From: Bacteroidota bacterium | Lineage (GTDB): Bacteria > Bacteroidota > Bacteroidia > Bacteroidales > CAIXZF01 | DNA length: 64,000 bases | Direction: 5' to 3' | Assembly (NCBI GenBank): GCA_022709385.1 | Contig: JAKLIX010000003.1 | Location: 62,001-126,000 of the forward strand | Shown: positions 42,464 through 51,429 of the stretch, in pieces | How the letters are laid out: each line of letters begins with the position of its first letter | How positions within the stretch are numbered: the first letter of the stretch is position 1 | Notes under the pieces: generated by a model | What the model was told of the DNA's origin: nothing | Database searches by the model: none | What the model saw: the letters and a program-made list of their open reading frames with translations, nothing else | Program-made: the position numbers and the translations under genes

Positions 42464-43103
42464 GAATCAACAAGAAAATACTTCCCTTACCACTGCTGAG
42501 TTTCTCCTGCAAATTAAAGCAATAAAACTCGAACCCAATCAACCTTTTACCTGGACTTCAGGGATTAAGTCACCCATATACTGCGATAACCGGAGGATCT
42601 TATCTTATCCTAAGGTCAGAACCTATGTCCGTCAGGAGTTTTCCCGTATCATCAGCGATGAATTTCCTGCCGTGGAGGTGATTGCGGGAGTGGCCACCGG
42701 CGCTATTGCGCATGGTGTGCTCGTTGCACAGGAGCTGGGCTTGCCTTTCGTCTATGTCAGGTCAGAGAAGAAAGGGCACGGAATGGAAAACAAAATTGAA
42801 GGTGTGGTAGAATCCGGTCAATCGGTTGTGGTGGTGGAAGATCTTGTATCAACCGGGAAATCAAGCCTTCTGGCTGTGGAGGCACTCAGAAATGCCGGCT
42901 GTGTGGTGAAAGGAATGGTAGCCGTTTTCAGCTACCTCCTTCCGGAAGCGATCGCCGCTTTTAAAAAGGCAAATGTACCCCTGATCACCCTGACAGATTA
43001 CAATATATTGATAAAGAAGGCTTTGTCGATCAAATACATTTCAGATTCGGATCTGAAGTCCCTGATGGACTGGAGAGAGAATCCCTCTGCCTGGGGCAAA
43101 TAA
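42462..43103 (+). CDS. pyrE: Orotate phosphoribosyltransferase
   Basis: This 213-residue enzyme joins orotate and PRPP to give OMP in pyrimidine synthesis. The PRPP-binding motif is VVVVEDLVSTGKS (about 123-135), and the catalytic loop carries RSEKKGHGMENKIEG. It is followed after 2 bases by an SRPBCC gene, a pairing that I recall as common in Bacteroidota. The start codon abuts its own -7 box, so translation may begin on a leaderless mRNA. Confidence 0.96.
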   Translation: MNQQENTSLTTAEFLLQIKAIKLEPNQPFTWTSGIKSPIYCDNRRILSYPKVRTYVRQEFSRIISDEFPAVEVIAGVATGAIAHGVLVAQELGLPFVYVRSEKKGHGMENKIEGVVESGQSVVVVEDLVSTGKSSLLAVEALRNAGCVVKGMVAVFSYLLPEAIAAFKKANVPLITLTDYNILIKKALSIKYISDSDLKSLMDWRENPSAWGK

Positions 43104-43105
43104 AC

Positions 43106-43519
43106 ATGACGAGGATAGAAAGTAAAACCCGGCCGATTCACCTGCCGGCGGAGCAGTTGTTCACCTTCCTGGGCAACTTCAATAATTTCAGGGAAATCAT
43201 GCCTCCGCAGGTAAGCAATTGGCAATCCACCGAGGATCAGTGCAGTTTCAACATACAGGGGATGGCCGATATCGGGCTGGTCATCGAAGAGAAACTGCCC
43301 TTCAGCAGCATCCGGATCGCAGCCACCGCCGCCACACCCATTCCCCTGTGGATGACCTGGCAGTTCTCACAGCAGGAGTCTTATACGGATACTTCCCTCA
43401 TCATCGATGCCACATTGAATCCGATGCTGTCGATGATGGTAAAGACTCCCCTGACAAATTTTGTGAACCTGCTGGTCGACAAGCTGAATGAACTGGCAGA
43501 AAGCGGGCGTATCGGCTGA
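43106..43519 (+). CDS. SRPBCC-like lipid/ligand-binding protein
   Basis: This 137-residue protein has the length and beta-alpha-beta pattern of the START/SRPBCC (polyketide cyclase-like) fold: an N-terminal strand, two helices (AEQLFTFLGNFNNFREIMP), a run of strands and a long C-terminal helix (PLTNFVNLLVDKLNELAES). No catalytic residue can be named. It begins 2 bases after pyrE and is clearly cotranscribed, but its function is unknown. Confidence 0.8.
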   Translation: MTRIESKTRPIHLPAEQLFTFLGNFNNFREIMPPQVSNWQSTEDQCSFNIQGMADIGLVIEEKLPFSSIRIAATAATPIPLWMTWQFSQQESYTDTSLIIDATLNPMLSMMVKTPLTNFVNLLVDKLNELAESGRIG

Positions 43520-44272
43520 TCAGGTCACCGGAAAAACCACTTCTTTCAGCCCGCATTCCAGGTTCAAGCCGTCCCTGGTTTGCAACAGCAACATACCGTA
43601 TTCGTTAACCCCGCATATCATGGCTTCCAATGGTTGCCCTCTTACGAGATAGGGTTTCATGATGTCTTTGAGGTATAATCGTTCGGTATATGCTTCATCC
43701 AGTCCAGATGGATGCTTCCTCAGCTTGTGATAATAAAAGGCGGTCCTGTCAAGGATCTGCCTGAGCAGTGACGCTGTGTCCCATGCTGCCCCGCTTTCAA
43801 GGCGTACCGAGGTCGGGTTGGGACAAGCGCTGCTGAAACTGGTCTGATTCACGTTGATGCCGGTACCGATCACGGTATGGAGGAGTTTGTTGCCCATGAT
43901 AGCATGGTTGATCAGGATGCCGCCTGTTTTCCTGTGTCCGATGTACAGGTCGTTGGGCCATTTGATTCGCAGGGGAGCTGAAATGCCGGGAATGCTGCTC
44001 AAGGAATCATGACAGGCCAGGGAGATGACCTTGTTGATCAGAAACTGCTGTCCGGCATGAAGAAAACCAGGATAAAGCAGCAAGCTGAAAGTAAGGTTCA
44101 TACCCGCTGTACTCTCCCAATTTGTGCCTTCCTGGCCCTTACCACGGAACTGATCATCTGCAACGATCGTGGTGCCTTCGGGCAATGCTTCCCCTGCAAG
44201 TGCCTCCAGCAGAAAATCCTGCGTGGATGCCAGCCGTTCGTAATGCCGTATCGTGAATGAAACAAGCTGCAT
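43520..44272 (-). CDS. birA: Biotin--[acetyl-CoA-carboxylase] ligase
   Basis: This 250-residue enzyme activates biotin and attaches it to carrier proteins. The biotinyl-AMP loop is FRGKGQEGTNWESTAGMNLTF, a variant of the GRGRxGR loop. KWPNDLYIGHRKTGGILI (about 110-130) holds the catalytic Lys, and GTGINVN is the usual dimer/active-site motif. It lacks the N-terminal DNA-binding domain of E. coli BirA, so it is a pure ligase and not a repressor. It converges on and abuts the SRPBCC gene and is divergent from the histidine kinase. Confidence 0.94.
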   Translation of the reverse strand: MQLVSFTIRHYERLASTQDFLLEALAGEALPEGTTIVADDQFRGKGQEGTNWESTAGMNLTFSLLLYPGFLHAGQQFLINKVISLACHDSLSSIPGISAPLRIKWPNDLYIGHRKTGGILINHAIMGNKLLHTVIGTGINVNQTSFSSACPNPTSVRLESGAAWDTASLLRQILDRTAFYYHKLRKHPSGLDEAYTERLYLKDIMKPYLVRGQPLEAMICGVNEYGMLLLQTRDGLNLECGLKEVVFPVT

Positions 44273-44291
44273 GCCTTGTTGTTAATCAAGG

Positions 44292-44299
44292 CAAATGTA
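44292..44299 (-). promoter_or_regulatory. Promoter -7 box (TACATTTG) for birA
   Basis: The minus strand reads TACATTTG, 19 bases before the birA ATG. It lies 20 bases from the divergent kinase box. Confidence 0.5.
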
Positions 44300-44319
44300 C
44301 CTGGAATCAGCAGAAATTT

Positions 44320-44327
44320 TACCTTTA
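44320..44327 (+). promoter_or_regulatory. Candidate -7 box (TACCTTTA) four bases before the histidine kinase start codon
   Basis: Seven of eight bases match TAnnTTTG. It is followed by CACT and the ATG at 44332, the same spacing seen before pyrE and PTPS. Confidence 0.4.
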
Positions 44328-44331
44328 CACT

Positions 44332-45660
44332 ATGAAAAAGAAATGGATACCCTGGATCGTTTTGATGACCAGCCTTTCTCTGATCGGGATCATCATCACC
44401 CAGTTGTTCTGGGTGATGAAATCGGTTGAGCTGAAGGATGAACAGTTCGGACACAGGGTTGAACTGGGACTGAGGTCAGTAGTGCAAAGGCTTTTGGTGC
44501 ATACCGATCATGAAAACAGCGAACTACCCGGATGTGGCATGGTGTGTGGCCTGGCTGATACAACACTGCTTGGGAACTTCAGTCCCCGGCTGCTTGATTC
44601 CCTGGTCAGGGAAGAGTTTGAACCTCATGTCAGGAACAAGGACTATGTTTACGGGATATTTACACGTAAGGATAAACAACTGATTTTTGCCTCAGCTTCA
44701 TCTTTTCACAAGGAGCTGACAAATACGAAATTGTTTGTCTCTTTATCCTGTCTTTATCAGCCCGAATGCTATGTGTTGGGTATATATTTCCCCGAAGAGA
44801 GAAGCCTGGCCGTGCAGAGCATGATTTCATGGCTGGTGCTGTCCGTCGTTTTCGTTATTTTCCTGCTTTCCGGATTCGCTTATTCGGTATATGCACTAAT
44901 CCGGCAAAAGAAGTTATCGGATATGAAAACAGACTTTGTGAATAACATGACACATGAGTTCAAGACGCCCATTTCCACTATCTTTCTTGCTTCCGAGATG
45001 CTGACAAGGGAAGGTGTGATCGGATCGCCTGAAAGAATCGAAAGATACGGGAGTATTATCCACAATGAGATCAACAGGCTGAAAAATCAGGTTGAACAAG
45101 TATTGCAGGTAGCTGTTTTAGATAAAGGTGAGTTTACCATCCGTAAAAGGAAGATGGATGTTCACCGCGTTCTTGAAGGAATACTGAAAAGTTTCTCTGT
45201 GGTTGTAAAGAAGCGCGACGGCTATGTGATCAGCAGGCTGCATGCCGGCAGGTCCGTGATCGTTGCCGACCGGGATCACTTTATCAATGTGATGCACAAT
45301 TTGCTTGACAATGCAGAAAAGTACTCTCCGGGTGCTCCTGTTATCACCATCAGTACGGAGAATGTGAACGGAGGGATCCGGATTTCGGTTGAAGACCGCG
45401 GCATCGGGATAAGTCCGGACGCGCAGAAGCACATTTTCAAGAAACTCTACAGGGTTCCAACTGGCAATATTCATAATGTAAAGGGCTTTGGCCTGGGATT
45501 ATATTATGTCAGAACCATGGTTGAGGCTCACAATGGTAGCGTTTCAATGTTGAGTGAACCGGGCAGGGGAAGCCGTTTCGATGTGTTTTTCCCTTTTACC
45601 GGCAAGGAAGATCAAATACTTACAGATGAAGAACAAACTGGCGAAAATATTACTGATTGA
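44332..45660 (+). CDS. Sensor histidine kinase, RprX-like
   Basis: This 442-residue protein has two membrane segments (about 7-29 and 163-187) enclosing a periplasmic sensor of about 130 residues, then a HisKA domain with phosphoacceptor H208 (NNMTHEFKTPIS) and an HATPase_c domain (N-box HNLLDNAEKYS; GIGISPDAQKHIFKKLYR; GFGLGLYYVR). The ATG at 44332 begins directly at the first membrane helix, so the upstream ATG (44257) is rejected. It overlaps the following response regulator by 35 bases. The layout matches Bacteroides RprX; the signal is unknown. Confidence 0.94.
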   Translation: MKKKWIPWIVLMTSLSLIGIIITQLFWVMKSVELKDEQFGHRVELGLRSVVQRLLVHTDHENSELPGCGMVCGLADTTLLGNFSPRLLDSLVREEFEPHVRNKDYVYGIFTRKDKQLIFASASSFHKELTNTKLFVSLSCLYQPECYVLGIYFPEERSLAVQSMISWLVLSVVFVIFLLSGFAYSVYALIRQKKLSDMKTDFVNNMTHEFKTPISTIFLASEMLTREGVIGSPERIERYGSIIHNEINRLKNQVEQVLQVAVLDKGEFTIRKRKMDVHRVLEGILKSFSVVVKKRDGYVISRLHAGRSVIVADRDHFINVMHNLLDNAEKYSPGAPVITISTENVNGGIRISVEDRGIGISPDAQKHIFKKLYRVPTGNIHNVKGFGLGLYYVRTMVEAHNGSVSMLSEPGRGSRFDVFFPFTGKEDQILTDEEQTGENITD

Positions 45661-46330
45661 AGATGATCCTAACCTGAGCGAGGTATTGAAGGATTATCTT
45701 GAAATGCAGGGCTACGAAATCGTACGCAGCTTCGACGGGGAGGATGGTCTGGCCCGCTTTTACCGTCATCAGTTTGATCTCTGCCTGCTGGATGTGATGA
45801 TGCCGAAAAAAGACGGCTTCAGCCTGGCAGAAGAAATCAGGAAAATAAACCAGGAAATCCCTATCATTTTCATTACCGCCAGGTCATATAATGAAGACCG
45901 CATCCAGGGATTCAAGGTCGGTTGCGATGACTATATCCCGAAACCTTTCTCTACCGAAGAACTCAGTCTCAGGATTCAGGCCGTACTTAAACGCTGTTTA
46001 CAGAAACAGGAAATGATCCGGCAGCCGCGGCAGGATGTGTTTGAGCTCGGACAGTTTACTTTTGATTATTCCAATATGGTGCTTAGGCGTGGAGAACATG
46101 TCCAGCCACTCACCCGTAAGGAAGCAGATCTTCTGCGCCTGCTGGTGATTAATAAAAACCAGCTGCTGAAAAGAGAAGTCGCCCTGAAGACTGTGTGGGG
46201 CGATGATGATTATTTCATCGGCAGAAGCATGGATGTGTTTATCACCAAGTTGAGAAAATATCTCAAAGAAGATCCTTCCATCAACATCTCCAATGTACAC
46301 GGGACCGGGTTCAAACTTGAAACCCTCTGA
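45626..46330 (+). CDS. OmpR-family response regulator, RprY-like
   Basis: This 234-residue regulator has a receiver domain (1-120) with acidic residues in IEDDPN, phosphoacceptor D56 (CLLDVMMPKKDG) and the conserved Lys (DDYIPKPFS), then a winged-helix DNA-binding domain (about 135-232; LTRKEADLLRLLVINKNQLLKREVAL). The start MKNKLAKILLIEDD lies 35 bases inside the kinase gene, consistent with coupled translation. It converges on the TonB-dependent receptor gene across an 85-base spacer with no recognisable terminator. Confidence 0.95.
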   Translation: MKNKLAKILLIEDDPNLSEVLKDYLEMQGYEIVRSFDGEDGLARFYRHQFDLCLLDVMMPKKDGFSLAEEIRKINQEIPIIFITARSYNEDRIQGFKVGCDDYIPKPFSTEELSLRIQAVLKRCLQKQEMIRQPRQDVFELGQFTFDYSNMVLRRGEHVQPLTRKEADLLRLLVINKNQLLKREVALKTVWGDDDYFIGRSMDVFITKLRKYLKEDPSINISNVHGTGFKLETL

Positions 46331-46415
46331 TCGCGGAGCACTTCCTTTTGCTTTTTTTATGTCAAACCACCAGGAAAATACCGTAACAGGATAATTTCCT
46401 GCGCTGGATACCGCT

Positions 46416-48737
46416 TCAGAAACTCAGGTTCAGTCCGAGGCTTGGCAGCACAGGTAACTGATAAACCTTGGTATTGGTGATTCTGTTATAGTAAAAGATA
46501 TTTTTACGGTCGTAAACATTGGTCACTGAAAAGTCGAGCTCGAGTCTGGTATCCGGTGAAAGCTTCCAGATGCGTTTCACATTCAGGTCCAGCCGGTGAT
46601 AGGTCGGAAGTCTTCCGTCATTTAGCCTGCCATAAACAATACCCAGTTCTTCATTTGCCAGCCAGTAATCCGTCATGATGCCTCCGGAAAAGGGAATACT
46701 CCCGTAATACCCGGCGGTTTTGGTGAATGGAAAGCCCGATCCGAAATTCCATCTTGCATTCAGTTCCCACTGGTTATCCAATCCAAGCATATAGGAAGCG
46801 GTCAGATTCAGGTTGTGCCTTCGGTCGAAATGCGGTGAATAATGGATCACCCCATCATACCTGCTGACATAGGTCAGTGAATATACAGCCCAGATATACA
46901 ATCGGTTAAGGTCGTATTTCACAGAAAAATCAACTCCCTTTGCGTCCCCCGACTCAATCACGAAATCTTTTTTCAGATAATCGGGTTTGTCGTAATATTC
47001 TCCAATGTCGTCGAAGACTTTGTTCCGGTTCAGGTTGGTCAGTTGCGGGAAGTGTTTGTAATAAGTTTCAACATTGATATTCAGATGACTGATAGGATCG
47101 AACTCGATACCAAACACCAGGTGCCTCGACTTCTGGAGTTTATGTTTCACATCTTTGCCGTCAAACTTTTCGGGCAGGTTGTCCGGGCCGGAGACAAATC
47201 CGTAGAACAGGTTCACCACATCCCTGTCGGAACTGGCGCTGATCAGATTTTGCGAATACAATCCCCCGGCAAATTTGAACCGTAACCTGCTGCTGGCATT
47301 AAACTTCAGCGCAAGTCTTGGTTCAAGAGAAAGATTCGAGAGCGAAGCATAGTATTGAACGCGAAATCCCGGTTCAAGGAGGAATTTTCCCCTGGTAGCC
47401 TTGTATTTGACGAAACCTGCCAGTTCTGTGGTATTCTCCGTCTGATCGATCAGGCGTTCCACGGGATTGTAGAAATTGAAAATGGTTTTAAAGCCCAGCA
47501 ACTCAATGCCGTATTTTATTTCATCTTTTTGAAGGTAATAGGTGAAGTTGAGCCCGCTGTTAAAGCCGTTGATTTCGCTGGTCCGCGGTAATCCGTCACC
47601 TTCTTCGAGTGTCATCCTGTATTTGGAATAGGAAAAATTGCCCTGTATCAGAACCGGAGAGCGTTCAGGAATAACTACGAAATTGGTGCCGCCTCCCGAA
47701 CTGGTCCACTGAAAATCGCTGATTCCTTCATAATCCACCAGGTCATTAAAATTGAAACCGAAAAAGTTGATTTTACTGCCGTTGGCCGCATGAAAAGACA
47801 TCTTTCCGTATATATCCGTGAAATTGAAAGGCAGCCCCTTGTCATCCACATAGCGGTAAAACAGTTTAGAACTTTCCTTCAGATAGGAATTTTTAAAGGA
47901 CAGGATGAAAGATGAACTGCCGGACTGGGTGCTTTGCTGTTTTTTAAGCGGTCCTTCCAGAAGCAGGCGGGAGCCAAACACACTGGCGCCGACCTTGCCG
48001 CTGTAATTCCTTTTATTGCCGTCGCGGGTGGTAATATCCATCACGGACGAGATCCTTCCGCCGTATTCCGACCCGAAGCCGCCGGTGTAGATATCTGCAT
48101 TGCGGATAATATCGGTTTCAAATACGGAAAACAGGCCGATGGAATGAAAAGGATTGTAAACGATCATCCCGTCGAGCAACACTTTGTTCTGAACGGGCGA
48201 ACCTCCCCTGATATAGAGCTGCCCGCCCTGATCTCCTGTGAAAATGACACCCGGAAGAACCTGAAGATACTGAGCCAGGTCGGCCTGCCCGCCAACAGTG
48301 GGCAATTGCTTGATCTGCTTCGGTGTGATCTTCACTACGGAAGTCTTGGTCTCGGTTTTTGCTTCCTGACGTTCAGCCGATATCTGGGCTCCTTTCAACA
48401 CGATGTTCAAGGGCTCAAGAAAAAGCTTCCTGGTCAGCATGTCTCCTGCTTTGATGGCAATTTCCTCACGAAGGGTGTCATATCCCAGGTAGGTGACCAT
48501 CAGGGTATACTGGCCGGGAGGAATGCCTGCGATCAGGAAGTAGCCGTTGACATCAGTTACTGCACCGTAAGTGGTTTTAAACAAATATACATTGGTGTAT
48601 ATTACTGGTTCACCTGTCTTCTTTTCATATACGAACCCCCTGATGCTGCCATTCTGTGCAGAAAGTTCAGCGGTAAATACCAGGCTTAGCATCAGCAAAA
48701 GACTGAAAGGAAGTAGGGTGTTTTTCAGGTTCAGCAT
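46416..48737 (-). CDS. TonB-dependent receptor with N-terminal carboxypeptidase-like domain
   Basis: This 773-residue outer-membrane transporter has a signal peptide (1-27, ending LSAQ), a CarboxypepD_reg-like Ig domain (about 30-112; GSIRGFVYEKKTGEPVIYTNVYLF), a plug (about 125-235; PTVGGQADLAQYLQVLPGV, then YIRGGSPVQNKVLLDGM) and a 22-strand-type barrel to the C-terminus, ending in Phe. No SusD-like partner gene follows, so it is not a classical SusCD glycan system. Its start is 11 bases downstream of the gamma carbonic anhydrase stop. The substrate is unknown. Confidence 0.92.
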   Translation of the reverse strand: MLNLKNTLLPFSLLLMLSLVFTAELSAQNGSIRGFVYEKKTGEPVIYTNVYLFKTTYGAVTDVNGYFLIAGIPPGQYTLMVTYLGYDTLREEIAIKAGDMLTRKLFLEPLNIVLKGAQISAERQEAKTETKTSVVKITPKQIKQLPTVGGQADLAQYLQVLPGVIFTGDQGGQLYIRGGSPVQNKVLLDGMIVYNPFHSIGLFSVFETDIIRNADIYTGGFGSEYGGRISSVMDITTRDGNKRNYSGKVGASVFGSRLLLEGPLKKQQSTQSGSSSFILSFKNSYLKESSKLFYRYVDDKGLPFNFTDIYGKMSFHAANGSKINFFGFNFNDLVDYEGISDFQWTSSGGGTNFVVIPERSPVLIQGNFSYSKYRMTLEEGDGLPRTSEINGFNSGLNFTYYLQKDEIKYGIELLGFKTIFNFYNPVERLIDQTENTTELAGFVKYKATRGKFLLEPGFRVQYYASLSNLSLEPRLALKFNASSRLRFKFAGGLYSQNLISASSDRDVVNLFYGFVSGPDNLPEKFDGKDVKHKLQKSRHLVFGIEFDPISHLNINVETYYKHFPQLTNLNRNKVFDDIGEYYDKPDYLKKDFVIESGDAKGVDFSVKYDLNRLYIWAVYSLTYVSRYDGVIHYSPHFDRRHNLNLTASYMLGLDNQWELNARWNFGSGFPFTKTAGYYGSIPFSGGIMTDYWLANEELGIVYGRLNDGRLPTYHRLDLNVKRIWKLSPDTRLELDFSVTNVYDRKNIFYYNRITNTKVYQLPVLPSLGLNLSF

Positions 48738-48748
48738 GGATCGGTGTG

Positions 48749-49285
48749 TTATTCAGCTTCGGTTTGTCCGGCTTCAGAGTACCAGCCTGCGTACATCTGG
48801 TATGATTTTGCAATTCGGTTGACTTGTCCTTCCAGAAGGGCTGTATCAATGGCTTTGACGAATCTGGCAGGTACACCGGCATAAACGCTGCCCGACTTCA
48901 CGATGGTATTTTCAAGTACCAATGCCCCTGCTGCAATCACGGTATTGCTTTCAATCACGGCATGGTCCATGATAATGGCACCCATCCCGATCAGGACATT
49001 GTCGTGGATGGTACAGCCGTGAATGATGGCCCGGTGCGCGATCGAAACATTGTTTCCTATATTCACAGGTGCTTTCTGATAGGTACAGTGAATGACGGCA
49101 CCATCCTGTATGTTCACATTGTTTCCGATCCGGATGTAGTGCACATCGCCCCTAACCACTGCCGAGAACCATACCGAACACCCGTCACCCATCACCACAT
49201 CACCGGTTAGCACGGCATTGTCGGCCAGGAAACAGGCTTTGCCCCAGCTGGGACTGACTCCTTTTACACTGCGGATAATGGCCAT
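48749..49285 (-). CDS. Gamma carbonic anhydrase family protein
   Basis: This 178-residue left-handed beta-helix protein is built from hexapeptide repeats (GDVVMGDGCSVWFSAVVRGD, NIGNNVSIAHRAIIHG). Three histidines in the positions of the trimeric metal site are present (IHCTYQ, IAHRAIIHG). Members include true carbonic anhydrases, ferripyochelin-binding-like YrdA proteins and acyltransferase relatives, so the activity is uncertain. It shares a strand and an 11-base gap with the TonB-dependent receptor, which may place it in one operon. Confidence 0.9.
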   Translation of the reverse strand: MAIIRSVKGVSPSWGKACFLADNAVLTGDVVMGDGCSVWFSAVVRGDVHYIRIGNNVNIQDGAVIHCTYQKAPVNIGNNVSIAHRAIIHGCTIHDNVLIGMGAIIMDHAVIESNTVIAAGALVLENTIVKSGSVYAGVPARFVKAIDTALLEGQVNRIAKSYQMYAGWYSEAGQTEAE

Positions 49286-49331
49286 GATGCAGTATTATTG
49301 TTTTCTTTTAGCGCCGTTTTCGAAGTCAATG

Positions 49332-49339
49332 CAAAGATA
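49332..49339 (-). promoter_or_regulatory. Candidate -7 box (TATCTTTG) for the gamma carbonic anhydrase gene
   Basis: The minus strand matches TAnnTTTG exactly, 46 bases before the ATG at 49285. The spacing to the nearest TTG upstream is only 13 bases, so the -33 element is unclear. Confidence 0.45.
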
Positions 49340-49421
49340 ATTGCAAAGCAGGCAACTGTGAATATAATCGGCAGAATGTTTGTTTTCATCCGTGAGTGGC
49401 TCTTTTTTTTCGACATAAACG

Positions 49422-49447
49422 GAAGAGCCCTCGCCGGAGGGCTCTTC
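49422..49447 (-). terminator. Strong hairpin downstream of the C10 protease gene
   Basis: Perfect 11-base arms GAAGAGCCCTC (49422-49432) and GAGGGCTCTTC (49437-49447) enclose a 4-base loop, 25 bases after the C10 protease stop. No T run follows on that strand, so it may be an RNA-stabilising hairpin and not a full terminator. Confidence 0.6.
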
Positions 49448-49471
49448 ACGGCACTGAGACTCAAGAACCGG

Positions 49472-51343
49472 CTACTGTAACATCAGCCATGATCTCGAGG
49501 ATTGGCTTCCCGAGATTAGCTGGAGCAGGTAGGGGCCTTTTGGCAGGAATGACAGGTCGACCTGCCATGCGGATGATCCGTCGTTGTTGCGGTCTTCATG
49601 CACCAGCATTCCCTGCGGATTGTAAACCCGGAGGACATGCTCTGATGCCTGCCCGGGCAGGTCGAGCATAATATGGCCGCTGGCAGGGTTTGGATACACC
49701 ATCAGCCTGTTTTCCGCCTTTTCTTCAACAGAAAAACAGGAGGCGAAGACAATGCGTATGGAGTCCAGGTTCCAGCAACCTTCAGGCGTCAGGATGTCAA
49801 CAAAGATCTTCTTCTCCCCGATACCGGTTCCGCTTGAATCTACCGTCAGAAACTGGGAGTTGCCTCCGGTACTCCAGGTGTAGCTTGAGCCCGGATTTCC
49901 GGCATCAAGGGTAATGGTGTGGTTACAGCAGATAGTGGTGTCCGTGGGGAAAATACCCTGAGGAGGGGCAAGTACCCGGATGTATCCGGATTTGGTTATG
50001 GTGTGACTTGAACTGCCGTTTGACACGGTAAGGGTCACATTGTACAATCCCGGATTGGGATAGTAAACAGTCGGATTCTGCTGATTTGAAGATGAAGGGT
50101 TACCACCCGGGAACTGCCAGTTCCAGCTGGTCAGGCTTCCCATGCTCAGGTCCCAGAATTGCACATTGGCGCTATTGCAATAGGCCGTTACACTGGCCAT
50201 GAATTCCGCTGTGGGTGCGTTTGCAGGGGCAACATTCACTACTGCAGCCTGGTTGTTGTTGAATGTTCCGTTGCCTGAGTTCAGGTTGCTCACATAAAAG
50301 TAACCGTTGTTCCAGCCGCTCCAGCCCCAGTTGAAATGGAAGTAGTTCGTTCCCTGGTATCCGTCACATACAAAAGCATGTCCGTAAGAGGGATCCTGGC
50401 CGCTGTATATGACCGGCCTGTGACTGTCAAGGTTGGTCCTGAGCAGGTTTTCCCAATCACTTACCGAATACCACAGTTTCTGAACGTATTGGGCATTGGA
50501 GGAATAATTGAAATAGTTGATCAGGGCGTTGCGGACATCCTGGGTATATGCACCCGAACCACTGGGTCCGTAATTCATGTCGACGCTTATCCCGCAATGA
50601 TAGAGCAGGGTGGCCACGGCATTGTTATTGCTCCACAGCGTATTGGGCATCGATGACCACTGATAGGCAGTGTTGCCGAAATTTGCCGACAGGGTGCCAT
50701 AGGTCGGGTGCACATAAGTGTGGGATCCGGAGCCCTGAGCAGGATAATTATGATATTTCATGACCATTCCCATGGCCGTGGCTACGCAACCCGCCCAGGC
50801 ACGGTTACAGTCTCCCCCGGCAGCTATCGGGCAAAGTGCATTGTAGTAACAGCCCTGGTCCCAGTTGGTGGTAAGCAGGGGATTGACCGCCATCAGGTCT
50901 TTGGCAGGAGAGAAGTCAGCGGATGCATAACGTTCCCACTGGACCTGGCTTTCCGCATCCGGTAGCAGGCCGAGATCCCGGATCTCCTTTACCTGTCCGG
51001 CGTAATTGCTGATCCAGTCCTCAATCACGGCCGGCATGGCATCAGTCCTGAAACTCCCCTCAAATGAATAGCCCACTACCGGAACACTCCCTTCCTCTGC
51101 TGCTACCAGGACAAATCCTTTGCCTTCATTGATATTGAATACATAAAGCAACGGCAGGCCGGGCTCTCCGATCACCTCCTGTGAGGTGATGCTGAATGAT
51201 GTATTTTCAGTTTTATTAAAAGAAAGAATTCTTTCGGAATAAAAATTAAGTGCTGCTTTCTTCGCAGTGGTAAGCGGCACGATGCCGGCTGAGCTCATAA
51301 ATGCAACGGCCAGCAGGGATGCCAACATGGCATATTTCTTCAT
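49472..51343 (-). CDS. Secreted C10 family cysteine protease with T9SS type A sorting domain
   Basis: This 623-residue protein resembles streptopain. It has a signal peptide (MKKYAMLASLLAVAFMSSAG), a Spi-type propeptide (about 22-135), the C10 catalytic domain (about 150-375) with C186 in WAGCVATAMGMVMKYHNYP and H322 in SYGHAFVCDGY followed by FNWGW, a PKD-like domain (about 385-470; FPGGNPSSSNQQNPTVYYPNPGLYNVTL) and a C-terminal T9SS type A domain (MVYPNPASGHIML, then SFLPKGPYLLQL). The in-frame ATG at 51376 is upstream of the promoter-like box and is rejected. It is a likely extracellular proteinase. Confidence 0.93.
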   Translation of the reverse strand: MKKYAMLASLLAVAFMSSAGIVPLTTAKKAALNFYSERILSFNKTENTSFSITSQEVIGEPGLPLLYVFNINEGKGFVLVAAEEGSVPVVGYSFEGSFRTDAMPAVIEDWISNYAGQVKEIRDLGLLPDAESQVQWERYASADFSPAKDLMAVNPLLTTNWDQGCYYNALCPIAAGGDCNRAWAGCVATAMGMVMKYHNYPAQGSGSHTYVHPTYGTLSANFGNTAYQWSSMPNTLWSNNNAVATLLYHCGISVDMNYGPSGSGAYTQDVRNALINYFNYSSNAQYVQKLWYSVSDWENLLRTNLDSHRPVIYSGQDPSYGHAFVCDGYQGTNYFHFNWGWSGWNNGYFYVSNLNSGNGTFNNNQAAVVNVAPANAPTAEFMASVTAYCNSANVQFWDLSMGSLTSWNWQFPGGNPSSSNQQNPTVYYPNPGLYNVTLTVSNGSSSHTITKSGYIRVLAPPQGIFPTDTTICCNHTITLDAGNPGSSYTWSTGGNSQFLTVDSSGTGIGEKKIFVDILTPEGCWNLDSIRIVFASCFSVEEKAENRLMVYPNPASGHIMLDLPGQASEHVLRVYNPQGMLVHEDRNNDGSSAWQVDLSFLPKGPYLLQLISGSQSSRSWLMLQ

Positions 51344-51373
51344 ATATCGCAGGTGATTTGGGTTAAACGCCTG

Positions 51374-51381
51374 CAAAGGTA
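51374..51381 (-). promoter_or_regulatory. Promoter -7 box (TACCTTTG) for the C10 protease gene
   Basis: The minus strand matches TAnnTTTG exactly, 30 bases before the ATG at 51343. It supports that start over the longer one at 51376, which would begin inside the box. Confidence 0.6.
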
Positions 51382-51429
51382 GGAAGAAATCTGTTAAGTC
51401 GGTAACTTCGACCTGAAGTCTTATCGCTG

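Noticed and set aside
47934..48689. 251-codon open frame antisense to the TonB-dependent receptor
   Set aside because: It overlaps the plug and N-terminal domain of a clear receptor and has no signature of its own.
49264..49389. Possible 41-residue membrane peptide upstream of the gamma carbonic anhydrase
   Set aside because: Its frame spans the candidate -7 box at 49332 and overlaps the start of the next gene; it is better explained as promoter DNA.
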